From Synanceia verrucosa (lineage: Eukaryota > Chordata > Actinopteri > Perciformes > Synanceiidae), in assembly GCA_029721515.1 (NCBI GenBank), contig CM056561.1, positions 19,512,635 through 19,576,634 of the forward strand: a DNA stretch of 64,000 bases. Reading direction: 5' to 3'. Shown one piece after another: positions 14,801 through 26,300 of this stretch. The notes under the pieces are model-generated. The model made no database searches. It was not told the origin of the DNA and saw only the letters and a list, made by a program, of their open reading frames with translations. The translations under genes were made by a program, and so were the position numbers. The first letter of the stretch is position 1. Every line of letters begins with the position of its first letter.

Positions 14801-15651
14801 GAGGGTAATTAAAATGGGGATGCTGTGCAGTGAAATGAAGCCAGTACAAAGACACACCTCATCCCTGAGAGATGGAAACGTGAATGGAACAGACCCAATT
14901 TAGTGTGATCTACAGAAATAGATAAACCCTATATTGTTTCTGCTGTTATCGTCATAAAAAAGAGTAGAAATAGCCAACTTCAACCACCACTCCTTGCCTC
15001 TCTCTGTCTATCACACACATGAGGGACAAAGCGTCAGAGCTTTGATTGATGTGCAGGACAACTGAGGAAACAGGTGAGGTCGTGGAAGCTCTCAAAGAGG
15101 AGAAGGATCAGATCCCTGTGACTGTATTGTGGTTACTACAGAGAGAGGGGTTGGCAAAACCAGGGAGGGTGCAGATGGAGGAGTCACCTTGAGGGAGAAG
15201 AGGGGAAGGAGGGAGGGGACACAATGGCAGTGCCAGTTTATTTCTTCTCAGGTCATAAGCTTATAGATGTAAGAATTACACTTATCAGTGAACAGGTATC
15301 CTATATTCTCCAAAACGTGTGATGGAACAAAACCCTGTAATCCTGAATAAAGCTTGACAGGTATCAGCTGCTGTTTGCCTTCATGTCTGTCTGTGGCACA
15401 AAATACAGCCCATCTCATTAAAGGCGACTCAGCACTGGAGTCAGTAGGTCTTTCTCTCAGCAGAGGTGGATAATATTGATTTAACTCTCACACGCATCTT
15501 TATGGATTGATTTTCAAACCAGAATATGAGTGTGTTCCTCCAGAAGCCGAAGCAGCATTTATCCACAGCGTTACCATCTTTAATCTCACCAGGGTTGGTG
15601 TTTGTCATGGCTACATATTCAAGTTTGAGCTCTGTAAATAAGATATTTTAT

Positions 15652-15680
15652 ATGTGTGTGTGTGTGTGTGTGTATATATA
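15652..15680. repeat. (TG)n(TA)n microsatellite
   Basis: About eleven TG units run directly into a short TA run. Confidence 0.9.
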
Positions 15681-16090
15681 AGATATTTTTACTCAAGCAG
15701 GCAAAGTAAGTGGGCAGGATTGATAAAGTATAATAAAACATTTTTGATGCAAAATTGTTTGTTTCAAATGATTCTTTTTAAAATGTTGTTAGGTTGATTT
15801 TTTTTTTTTTGTTTTATTTTGACATCCTGAAAATTAAAGATAACACTTCCACCCATTAAACAAACAGTGACATCTGTTGGTAGAGTACTGACACAGACTC
15901 AAATGGTGACAGTCTATATTCTTATTAATCCATTAAAAAGATGTAAGTCAACCATTATTTTTAGTTATTAAATATATAATATAGCCTTATTCTCTCAGGG
16001 GGAATTAAATGAGCAATCTTTACTTAAATGTACCAAGTCCATTTTACCATGTACCATTTATTGTTTAAAAAAAAAGAACACTGAACCCAT

Positions 16091-16200
16091 AGATTCAAGA
16101 TTCTTTATTGTCATTGTGCATACATAATGAAATTTTGTAGAGGCGGTTTCTACTGAAGACATTTTGACTTGTCATGGTAGCAAACACAAAGTGTTACGAA
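16091..16200 (-). mobile_element. 3' end of a fish retroposon (LINE/SINE tail)
   Basis: Read on the minus strand, this ends in an AATAAAG signal followed by AATCTTGAATC, preceded by a tract reading roughly CAAAATTTCATT..CACAATGAC. This arrangement is a very common interspersed 3' tail in teleost genomes. The match is from memory of the repeat class, and the family name is not certain. The 5' boundary is vague. Confidence 0.5.
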
Positions 16201-17328
16201 CAACATGAATCTGTTCCATCGTAGTGTCCCAGGAAGCATCATGCACTTTAGTATTTACACTTTTACTGCTGTGACAAATTTCTATATCTTCCATGTAAAA
16301 TTGCTCATGCATTAAATGGCAAAGCCTTCCATGTATCCATCACCGTGTCACACAAAGCCTAAAAATCTGAGCACAGTTGGAGAAAAGTCTGGGTAACTAA
16401 ATCCTGAGCAGGAAGGACTGATTAATCTGCTAATTAATGAATATGAAACACCTACTTCCTGTGTAACTCCTGAATCACGACTATGGATATTGATAAGCTA
16501 CTTGATAACAGATAGATACCTGTGTCTATAGGACTTGATTGATATCTGTATGTATGTATAATGACAAGTTTTTACCATTCCTCATTAATTCTCAGTCAAT
16601 TGCCCTATAAGCTTTCTTACACCAAGAATGCATATTTTCTCCATTCGTTCTGACTATATTACTTTGGTCCTCCATTCTGGGAAATTAAGGAACAAATTGT
16701 TTGGTGTTTATGAATTAATTTCTGGTTTGTTTCTTTCTTATTTTTTTTTTTACCAAGGAAGGGTTAATAAGGAGAAAGCTGTGCTAGTGGCAGTGTAAGA
16801 AAGACAATGTGAAGAGAGATTCCTTGATGTTTCTGGGGAAAAAAGGTTTTACTTGAGAAATTTATGTTTGACAGTGTATTTCGGTTGTTTAATGACAACT
16901 GACTGATTTAAAATACCTGCTAGATTGTAAAGGGCTACACAGATACACCAAATACAGCAGAGGAAATATTAACACTGGCAGATTATTAAAAGTTGGAGGA
17001 GAGAACAGCCTCTTTCCTAATTACTGCCAGCACTGTGTGTTTGTTAATGGTCACAAGGCCGAGGCCATTACATTAGAAATGTTTTTTAAGTATAGCTCAG
17101 CAAAAGAAATATTTAATATTGAAATGTTTCATATTTTAAAGTGCCCCCTAGACTATATTTGTGAAGATGCACTCTGTATGCTGCATTCATTATTCTGAAA
17201 TTATGACTGTGCAGACCAAGGACACGCTGCTTCTCGTTGAGTGCTGACAAATGAAATACAGTGATGCAGTGCTAATATCAGAACACACAAACACACCATA
17301 CCTTTCTATTTTATCTGAATATATTGTA

Positions 17329-18300
17329 TTAAAGTACCTCAGAAAGAATTAAAATTATGGTTTTAATGAAAGTGTTTTCTGTCTTACAAAGCAATTTTTG
17401 TCTACAAATGAAAGCACACCTCTTTGTTGTCATGAGTGTGTATATAATGAAGTATTTAATCAATCCAATTTTCATCACCATGTAACTAGAAGGTAAAGCC
17501 ATAACAAAATAAGACATAGACATGTAATCCAGTGTTATTCTGACATTGACCATTCTGCTTTTTTTTTTTTGTTTTGCATGAATAAAATAATGATCCAGTT
17601 TACCATTAAAGTAATAGAGTGGTACCACACAGACTTGAACAGCTTAGCAGTTGTTACTTGTAGAGTAGATGGAGAGATGTAGTTTCAATAGTTGTATTGT
17701 TGCAGAGATAATGGGTAAAGTACTCTTGTCTGTGGTTTGTCTTTCTGTTGTCTGTGGTTGTCTGTCTGTTTGTTGTCTGTCTGTTGTTTCTGCTACTGTC
17801 TAGTGTTTACATGCTCGTTTGTCCTTGAATGAGACATTTAACTCCCAAGTTGCTCCTCGGGCTGCTTTGCATATCAGCCCTCTGCTCTCTGTATGTACTT
17901 GTATATAACCAATAAAATGATCTTTGCTCCTACTTTTCCTGGTTCCTGTGTTCCTAGCCTATATATTGGTGCATCCAATCACCGCCAAAATAACAGTACA
18001 AATAATGACATGCCATCAATAAACAAATGGCTCCTACAATTTCTTTTTTAATTTTTCTTACTAGTAATAGACTATTTGTACATATTGTAATTACTCAACA
18101 GCCAGGGTGCTTCTTCCACCATTGGCCAGCAGGGGTCCTCAGTGCACCGTGTGTTGGCGGCCATTGAGCCACCAGAAAGACCCGAATGAATACTAAACGA
18201 TTTGCTAAAACCTTATTTATAGTCTGTTTGTGGCTAAAATTCGATCGGCTTTATAGGCAAAATTAATTTGACAGAGTGTTGCATGTTGTTGTTTGGCACT
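17329..18300. other. AT-rich intergenic DNA before the THAP gene
   Basis: No supportable coding region. The 99-codon minus-strand open frame at 17,329-17,628 is AT-rich and has no recognisable domain. The stretch contains TGTCTG/TGTTGTCTG simple sequence (about 17,740-17,800) and a retroposon-like remnant listed separately. Confidence 0.5.
17815..17935 (+). mobile_element. Degraded interspersed repeat (possible SINE/LINE fragment)
   Basis: The stretch resembles a frequent teleost repeat whose consensus has a 'cacttaacccccaagttgctcc' type core; here the core reads ACATTTAACTCCCAAGTTGC, followed by CAGCCCTCTGC. It ends near CAATAAAATG. The assignment rests on resemblance only. Confidence 0.3.
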
Positions 18301-18479
18301 AACCGTTAAAACAAAGCCACAAACCTATAAAATAACTTACTAAATACCATTTCTCTGCGAGTATTCATTGCGGTGCGCGCGCGTCCTCGTAACGGAAGTT
18401 GATCGTTGTTGTTCCAGATAACTTCCTCAACCGAAGCTAAACAGCTGAAACCAAACAGCAATCCATTTTAAAGCAAAAA
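18120..18479 (+). promoter_or_regulatory. Promoter and 5' leader of the THAP/C2H2 gene
   Basis: The region just upstream of the start codon becomes richer in CpG (GCGCGCGCGTCC near 18,376). It carries an ETS-type ACGGAAGT site near 18,391 and a YY1-like GGCGGCCATTG word near 18,155, both typical of TATA-less housekeeping promoters. The exact transcription start cannot be read from the sequence. Confidence 0.45.
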
Positions 18480-20699
18480 ATGTCCGCTTGTTGCGTGTCC
18501 GGTTGTTCAAATCGACATTCTTCAAGCAGCAAACTGAAATTTTACAGAATACCGTCTGGATCTCGGCCGTTTGAGGCGAACCGGAGACGTTTATGGCTAC
18601 TAGCGATCCAGCAAGTGAACGGCAGCACCGAGGAGCTCAGAGGAAGTGCTCGCATTTGTGGCGCTCATTTTAAGTCTCGTAAGCCATTTTTTAATTTTCA
18701 CTACATGTTATTTCCAGATATACAGCTGGCTGAGTGGTGTGCAGCTCTGAAGTTGTCTAAAACCTCATTGTGTTTGTAAATATGTTTCACAGGGGAAGCG
18801 TCCATGGACCATAGCAGTCCCGACTTTGTGCCTTCGGTGTTTACGTGTACTAAACAAACTCACAAACGTAAAGTGAAATGGTGAGACATGTAAATAAATA
18901 CCAGCTAGATAGGTATGGTTGAGTTTTATTGTGTGTAATATACTCCATAAAGCGCCACTGTGGCTAGTTGGCTAGCTATGATGCTAGCTAGCAAAAGAGC
19001 AACAACAAACCATGATAAATTCTTACATTACACATGTATTGATAACGCGTTTTATGTTCACTTGAGTCTTGCTCTTTTATAAAGTTAATTCATGGAAATC
19101 AAGCATTTTAAAATGTTGCCGTAGTGTATTATAACATTGGTAACAGGTAGATTAAAAATGGTGAATCAGTTTCTTATGACAGTCACAGGCCTGTAGATAA
19201 TGTGTCACAATATAGAAATACTATGATTTTAAGTTATTTTTGTATGTACACTACAATGTGACGTTTTCTGTCATATAAACAAGTAAATATTGTTATATAA
19301 TCTTGTCTTAACATTATGTTTGGGCCACCATAAACAGTTTATAGACAGATCTGGAGTGAGCGCAGTGTTGTTGCACTGCAATCTGTTAATGCTCACAAGC
19401 TTTATTGTTATTTATTGTGTATTCTTATCATATCCTTTTCAAAGGTTTTACGGTCGTAGAAAAAGGCGGCGCCGGACCGCCAATGTGGAAATGAAAGGAA
19501 AATTAACTCCACCTAGAGTTGATTCTCCTGTGGACCTCCAGGCCACGGGGGAATCAACTTCACCTGGAGTTAATTCTCCTGTGGACCGCCAGTCCTCTGC
19601 TTTGATGGAGGAAACACAGACAACATCATGCCCATCTGTGCCCAAGGTAGCAACCATTACTTGTTACTTGCTGTGTTTAGGAAGTCATAAAAGTTTACTT
19701 GGAGTTTCCTCTGTGTGTTTTTTCTAGGAAAGAGAACCATTGACTGAAGAGGCTGAGACTGAAACTGAAACTACAAAAGTCAAATCACAAACAACACCCA
19801 GCCCAAACAAGGTATCACCATTACTTAAAACACCAGCAGGCATCCCAAATCTAGACAAAAGGAATCCCATCGTGCTCCTGAAGCATGTACATGTACCTGC
19901 ACATGGGTATCAGTGTGAGCACTGCAGTGAGAGATTCACCAACGTATCGTTGCTCATGAAGCACAAACCGCTGCATGAGGAAGAAAGGTCCTTAATCTGC
20001 GAATTGTGCAGAAAACTTTTCACGACTCAGACAGACTTATCTGAGCATCAGTGTGCCAATGTGCCTTCTTTTCCATGCAACATGTGTGATCGATCTTTTC
20101 CTACAATCCATAACCTCAAGCGTCATAAACTGCTGCACGTCAAAGATGGCAGGAAGTGCCGCACATGTGGCGTACTGTTCTGTCAACGTCACAACCACGT
20201 TTTATTCCTGCCGTCAACTGAATCTGCAATTGAGTATGAAGAGGATGATTCCACCTCCGTTGAGCCTGAAAACCATCTTCTGGAGAGTTCTGAGCCGAGT
20301 CAGACTGCTGACGTGGATAAAGAAGCTCAGAGCGCCATGGCTGATTCACCTACACTCCCAAAGCCTGGACCTTTACCTCAGACCTGTGAGGCCCCATCTC
20401 CAGCCTCACAAGCAAAAAGCTTATCAGAAACCTCTGCACCAGTGTTTCTAAAACCTCCCTCTGTGTCACATTTATCCCCACCAGTAAACAGGATCTCAAG
20501 GAACCCGGGTACCTCGTCTCAGTCAAAAACTATCTTGCCCAAGTATCCTGCAGTCTCTGTTCAGCCCCTTCCGCCCCAACATCTAGAACTCCCACCCTCG
20601 CTAAAACTGTTTTCACCGCAGTACCTCACCTCAGCATTACTCGAGGTTAAAAGAAATTATGAATATATTTTAAGTAAGCCAAGAGCTGCTGAGAAGTAA
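18480..20699 (+). CDS. THAP-domain protein with C2H2 zinc fingers
   Basis: Four exons join in frame: 18480-18678, 18793-18880, 19445-19646 and 19728-20699 (1,461 nt, 486 aa). Exons 1-2 encode a THAP domain, a C2CH zinc-binding DNA-binding fold. The zinc ligands are C5, C9, C60 and H63, with a conserved Trp near 39 and the closing DFVPSVF motif near 76-82, which matches the AVPTIF-type signature. Exon 3 is basic (RRKRRRR, a likely nuclear localisation signal) and holds a 17-residue internal repeat. Exon 4 has two canonical C2H2 fingers (about 226-246 and 280-300) flanking a degenerate C2HC finger (about 254-272, H-x-C at its end), then a partial CxxC near 307. The Ser/Pro-rich tail ends in a basic Tyr-containing stretch (KRNYEYILSKPR). 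The ATG follows an A-rich leader. The likely role is sequence-specific DNA binding in the nucleus. I do not know a human orthologue, since human THAP proteins lack C2H2 arrays. Confidence 0.85.
19505..19591 (+). repeat. 51-bp-period coding duplication in exon 3
   Basis: A segment of about 36 bp beginning AACTCCACCTAGAGTTGATT recurs 51 bp later as AACTTCACCTGGAGTTAATT. Both copies encode a (D/N)SPVDxQ block. The period is 17 codons, so the duplication preserves the frame. Confidence 0.85.
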
Positions 20700-21600
20700 A
20701 GTTGTGAAGGAGGAACAATGCACACTGTGGTTTCTCCAGAAGGGCAAAGCATTGAGCCTGTCAAAAAGAAAAGGACTGCTTAAGATCTGGAGATAAAGCT
20801 GTGAACTTGTGAATCACATGTTTCACTACAATTTAACCTGAACTTGTCAAACTGGCTGGTTTGTATTGGCCGTGATGTTTCATGACTATGTATCATTGAG
20901 CTAATAGCAGATACTACAGCTAAACTGTAAGCTCATTTTAGGCTCATTATCCTGCCTGTAAGCCACACTTTTGCTGTCTGTATGGCATGAAGTGGTCCTG
21001 TGTTCCTACAGTACACAGAATGTGTACTGTGAATGTTATTGCTGCACACTTCTCTTCAGTGCCTGTTTTGTAGATATATTTTTAATGTGTGAACTTGCTA
21101 TTCATATTTAGTTGTAAGAGTTAATTTTTGTTTAGTTATTCCACTGTTGTTTCGTGATTAACACTATTTTGTAAGTGAGACAAATCTGTCAGTGGCCTGT
21201 GTTGCAAAATGGTGCACTAGGTGGCATTTGGACTGCAGGCTGTGATCAGTATGTATGATCAGCCTGTGAGCAAATGCACATTATGTATTGTAAATACATA
21301 TTATTTAGGAATCTATCGTACAAGATTGCCGAACTTTGTTTTCCTATCTACCTCAGCAACTGAAAACCACATTATCTGTTGTTTATAGAAATGTGATTGC
21401 ACATAAAGCTACATTTTCCCCAAGCTGTAACAGAAGTGTGATGTATTGTGAGAAGAAACTGCCTTTTTTCCCATGACAACACAATAACCTGCTACAGGGC
21501 GGCTGTTCTGTAGCTGACTCATGATATTGTATATGGAGACAGACTCAACATATTGAATACCTGTGTATATATAACTATATGTAACAATAAAAACTACCAT
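20700..21600 (+). other. 3' UTR of the THAP/C2H2 gene
   Basis: AT-rich sequence with no open frame follows the stop codon and runs to the poly(A) signal near 21,586. A second AATAAA at 21,649 could serve as an alternative. Confidence 0.6.
21586..21591 (+). terminator. AATAAA poly(A) signal, THAP/C2H2 gene
   Basis: Canonical AATAAA about 890 nt after the stop codon. A further copy lies at 21,649-21,654. Confidence 0.6.
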
Positions 21601-21659
21601 GCTATCGTTGCTTTGCTTTTTACCTGAACATAGGTGGAATATTGCAGAAATAAAGCCCA

Positions 21660-22400
21660 CAGTACAATAACTACGACTATAAGGTGCTCTCGTGCTTGCT
21701 TGTGGTTCCCAAAGTGTATTTTACCTTCAACTGATGTAGTATGGCTGCTCAATAGTACAGCCTACTTTACAAAAAACCAAGGTATGCACTATACCCATAG
21801 TGCTATACAAATTACTGTATAACTAAATATGTTTTATGTCAGGCATTACTGGGGTTATTTTTCTGGTATTTAGTCTAGCTCACTAAACACAGAACTATAG
21901 TTTTAATAGCTGTTGAACTGCTCTTTCTTTGAGGAATTTCAAACTGAATTCACCTTTTTATACACTGGAATTCTGTGAGGAGTCAGAAATTTATGAAGAG
22001 TAACTTACAACCACTAAAAGACATTTTTCACTTCAGGGATGCAAGTAAATAATTTGACATCACAATTAAAAAATATGATGTGCTTTGCCATTTTTTCTGC
22101 TTTTTTTTAGTATACAGTTTACAGTATATATGAAAATTCATGGATAACATCAATAATTATCATCTAAGATAAGATTTTGTTAATCAATGTATATACAGTT
22201 CCATTGCTGAGGATCAATATTTGCTTTTGTCTGATCTTACATCTTTCTTTTATCACTGAGACATGAATATAAATTGGCGTTTGCTCTTAGTCTAAAACAA
22301 GTTCCCAAATGGAAAAAGTGGGTTCAGTGTGTATTGGTTGTATTAGTCATCGCCACAGTTCATTTCTCCATCACCTCTAACATCTCTGACCCAGATGCTT
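21660..22400. other. Intergenic DNA between the THAP gene and porcn
   Basis: AT-rich and without a supportable gene. A 68-codon frame at 22,274-22,480 begins at TTG, has no ATG start and overlaps the porcn promoter. Confidence 0.5.
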
Positions 22401-22429
22401 CTCCCGTCTCCCCCCAGCTGCATGCTGTA

Positions 22430-22744
22430 CGCCTCCTATTGGTCAGAAGGCAGCAGGTCTACGATGGGCGGCGATTCTGATTGGTCGGTTGTGCTGTCGC
22501 TCAAAGGCCAACGCCGGCAACGATTGGCTGACGTTTCCGGATCTAAGCAGCTGATTGGCCGACACATCTCCGGCCTGGCTGCCCAGATGACAGGCCAAGT
22601 GGTGCTGATGCTGTGACAATGGGAGTCATCCAGATAAGCATCATCTGGACCGATAGTGCTTAAAACACAGCAGCAGCACGCGCGTTTAAAAGGAAAGGGA
22701 CGGGTCGAAACACTGAAGAGGCTCCAGCTGCTGCTGCCAAAAGG
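22430..22744 (+). promoter_or_regulatory. porcn: porcn promoter and non-coding first exon
   Basis: A GC-rich block with four ATTGG (inverted CCAAT) boxes at 22,438, 22,480, 22,523 and 22,554, the binding core of NF-Y. A probable non-coding first exon ends at 22,744 with a strong AAGG|GTGAGT donor, which would splice to the coding exon whose acceptor precedes 23,318. There is no TATA box at a sensible distance. The transcription start itself is inferred to lie between about 22,570 and 22,740. Confidence 0.6.
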
Positions 22745-23324
22745 GTGAGTTAACCCTGGAGAACATGACATTAGCTGTCATACCCGGGGCGTCCGGTTAG
22801 CTGTCCACGACGTGGGGGGGCTGGGGGAGCCGCTCTCTAGTACTCTCCGTTGGTCGCCGGACGGTAAATCCCGGTTAGCTTCTACAAGCTAAAGATGCTT
22901 CGCTTTGCGTCGCACAGCGCTGAACACACTGTGCTCACCCACACTGTGCTGCTAATGCAGCGGTTGTAGGAATACAGCTGTGAGTGAACTCATCGCACTG
23001 AGTCGACTGCATTGCGGAGAGAGCAAGCCTTGCAGAATACGACTCTTTACTGTGCCCTGCAAATAAGTCTCCAGTACACCAACACAGTGCTCAATAATTA
23101 AGCATGTGCTGCAGTGTGCATGCTGAGATTTGTTTCTGACAGCTCCAGTCTGAAGCATTTTTTTAATTGCATGAATGTATCTGCATCGATACAACTTTGA
23201 CATCCACTGGGATTTGTAGTTTGATGTGGCATGTGTGTATGTGTGTTGACAGTGAGTGAGAGGGTCACAATTTTTGTTGCTATAAGAATGGCCTCCCTCT
23301 GCTTTGTTCTCTGTCAGTCTTGTG

Positions 23325-26300
23325 ATGGGAGCGTTCAGCCGGCAGAAGTTTTTCCAGGAGCTCGCTCATGGCTGCCTGCTGCCCACAGCTCAGCAGGGTC
23401 TGGAGCAAGTATGGCAGCTGCTGGTTATCTGCCTGCTGTGTCGGCTTCTCTGGATGTTGGGTGAGAGTCTGATTATGTTCGCACTCTGTGTTATTCATCA
23501 TTCATACGGTGTAGCTTGCATCACCATTATCCCCTGTTTTTTTATCTGTGCTTCGTCAGGCCTTCCTTCTTTTGTGAAACACCTGGGCACCGTAGCAGGA
23601 GGTTTCTACACTCTCTACCTGTTCTTTGAGCTTCACATGATCTGGGTGGTCCTCCTCAGCCTTCTCTGCTACCTCTTCCTCTTCCTGTGCCGTCACTCCA
23701 CCATCCGAGGCACTTTCCTCTCCATCACTGTGCTCATCTACCTGCTGCTGGGGTAAGAGAGTCTTCCCTCTGACGCCTGACAGCTCAGCTCAGCAGCACA
23801 CATCAAGCCTGTGTTTGAAGTGTGCAAAGTCGGTGTTGCAGTGATGTTTAATTTGCGATGAAAAATATATCAAAAACTGAAGCTATTCTTATCCAATTTT
23901 ATCAGAGAGCTGCACATGATGGACACCACCAACTGGCATAAGATGAGAGGTAGGCCAGGAATGTTTTCTTTAGGCAGCAATATTTCTGCTCAATAAAGGC
24001 AGTACATAATAATAATTTGACCTCATATTCAGCATTGATAATGGTCTAATGTTGGAATCCAGTGACTGTTTAAGTACTGCTGCTGCTGCTGTTGTCCAGG
24101 TTCACAGATGGTAGTCGCCATGAAAGCCATCTCCCTGGCCTTTGACCTGGACAGAGGTGTTGTGACCAGCGTACCGTCACCCATCGAGTTCATGGGCTAC
24201 ATTTACTTTGTGGGCACAGTCATCTTTGGACCCTGGATCAGCTTCAACAGCTACAAAGATGCATTGGAGGGGCGTAAGCTGGTAAGTGCAATGCAGTATC
24301 TCTTAAGAATGGAAGACCAGTGTCGGGAGGGGGTGAGGATTATTTAAAAGATGGATTGTGAATGATCTGCTGTAACTATTCAAATATTTTGCTTCTTTCT
24401 TCTCCTCAGAGCTTTTCGTGGCTTTGGAAAGTGTCTGTCAGCTGGGTGAAGAGCCAGGTCTGTCTTGTTGTTTCCAACTGCGTGGCGCCTTACCTCTTCC
24501 CTTATTTCATACCGGTCTATGGAGACAAGCTGCTACGAGGGTGAGGAGCAGATAAACAAATCAAAATCTATGTTTATTCTCTGACTTGGATTGTTTAACT
24601 CTTTTTCTTTCATTGCTCTGTTTACAGGAAAAAGAGGAGGAAGATTAGGTAATTAACTGTCCACGTCTGTGATGCTAATACTCAACATTTTAGGCATAAC
24701 CTCCATATATTTTCGATTCTTTGTGCAACATAGATCATCACATGGCAAATCAGTAACATGTCACTAACATTAACTGCCCTCTCTTTTCATGCTGCTGCTC
24801 CTCAGAGGTACAGCAGCAAAGTATGTACTCTAGTGTTGGGTAATGTTCAATTCAAAAGTTCAACTTAACCTGAAATTGGCCTATAATATCTGTCTGTTTC
24901 TTCTTTTAATGTCGCCAGGTGGTTGCTGGCATATGAGAACACAATGTCGTTCCACTTCAGCAATTATTTTGTTGGTTATTTGAGCGAGACAACCTCTACT
25001 CTGGCTGGAGCCGGCTTCACAGAGGAGAAAGATAACCTCAAATGGTCAGAATTGCATGTGCATATATTAACATAAGATTTTGTCCTTATTTAAATATTAA
25101 AACATCACCCTTGCTGTTTTGTTCTTGCAGGGATATGACCGTATCAAAGCCACTGAACATAGAGTTTCCCAGGTCCATGGTGGAGGTGGTGACGTCGTGG
25201 AACCTGCCCATGTCTCGCTTTCTGCACACCTGTGAGTTATAATGTCAGCAGTAATTGCTTGATGCCAGCAGCTGTTTCTTTTTCACGCTCATTACAAGCA
25301 GCATGCTAATGGCTCATTTAAACAAGACACTCTCAAGCAAGCTGATGCTCTCGTCTCACAGATGTTTTTAAGAGTGCTCTCAAATTTGGGACGTTCTCTG
25401 CCATCATGGTGACGTACACGGCCAGCGCCCTTCTGCATGTGAGTACTAAGTGACGTCTTACATAAGCAGTCATACCACATACTCTGTAGGCTACTGTTGT
25501 GTGTCGCGTTCAACAAGTGGATTGTTTTGACTCTACCTCTTATGGCTGGCAGGGTTTGAGTTTTCATCTGGGTGCAGTGCTTTTATCGCTTGGGTTCATC
25601 ACGTACATTGAGCACGGTGAGCGTCTGCCTAATGTTGCCTCTTTTCCACATTAGAACCTCTCCATTTAAAGAAGGTGCTTAGCTTTGCAGTAATGGTTAA
25701 TTGTGCCCGCCATTACACACTGTTTCTGTTCTCTGCAGTGCTTGTAATTTACCTCTCATGGCTAAAAAGGAATTCTTCCGCTGGCTTCATTTTAATGCTC
25801 TGGTCTTGTTTTTGTGTTTCAGTGTTGCGGAAGAGGCTTGCAGCCATTTTTAATGCCTGTATACTGTCAAGGAAATGTCAGCCAAACTGCACTCACCGGA
25901 ACAAAAAGGTACTATGATCTTTTCTGTTCCTTTTTTAGGGAGAGGGGGCATTTTGTTACAGCTCATTCAGCAGTGGGCTTTTCAGTGTTTTTTTTCTCAC
26001 ATTTTTTTTTTACAGTTGCATATTTTTCATTCATTTGTTGGGTATATATTATTTTTAATTTCTGGTTAGTTATAGTTCATTGTAGGTTTCTTTTGTTTTT
26101 AATTTATCTGTTGCTTTACTACATATTCATAACAAAATGTCTGTTTAAATCACAGGCTGTGATGGTTTGCACATGTTCTGCAGCACATAGCCTGGTTTTC
26201 TTCCAAATATTTCATATGTGCAAATGGCCATTGCATTGGCATTGCTGGCACTTCCTTTCAGAGCAGGAGGTGCTCAGAGGGGGCCTACCTAGTTGATCTT

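Larger units (their letters stand above)
1..16090. other. Long stretch with no supportable gene
   Basis: No reading frame here resembles a known protein, and the longer open frames lie in pyrimidine- or purine-rich low-complexity DNA (for example 1,313-1,700, 12,574-13,005 and 13,728-14,100). Microsatellites are listed separately. Two segments with good splice-site signals and one open frame each (1,901-2,003 and 6,897-7,007) are discussed as findings. The stretch may be intergenic or a large intron of a gene that extends to the left of the window; the sequence does not decide between these. Confidence 0.5.

Noticed and set aside
22274..22480. 68-codon frame with a short hydrophobic segment upstream of porcn
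   Set aside because: It starts at TTG rather than ATG, has a promoter-like 3' half with ATTGG boxes, and matches no family I know.
25737..25800. A second exon-like TCTCTGCAG|TGCTTG junction upstream of the porcn LRKRLAA exon
   Set aside because: Continuing from it does not give the conserved VLRKRLA sequence, while the acceptor at 25,821 does; treated as a decoy acceptor.
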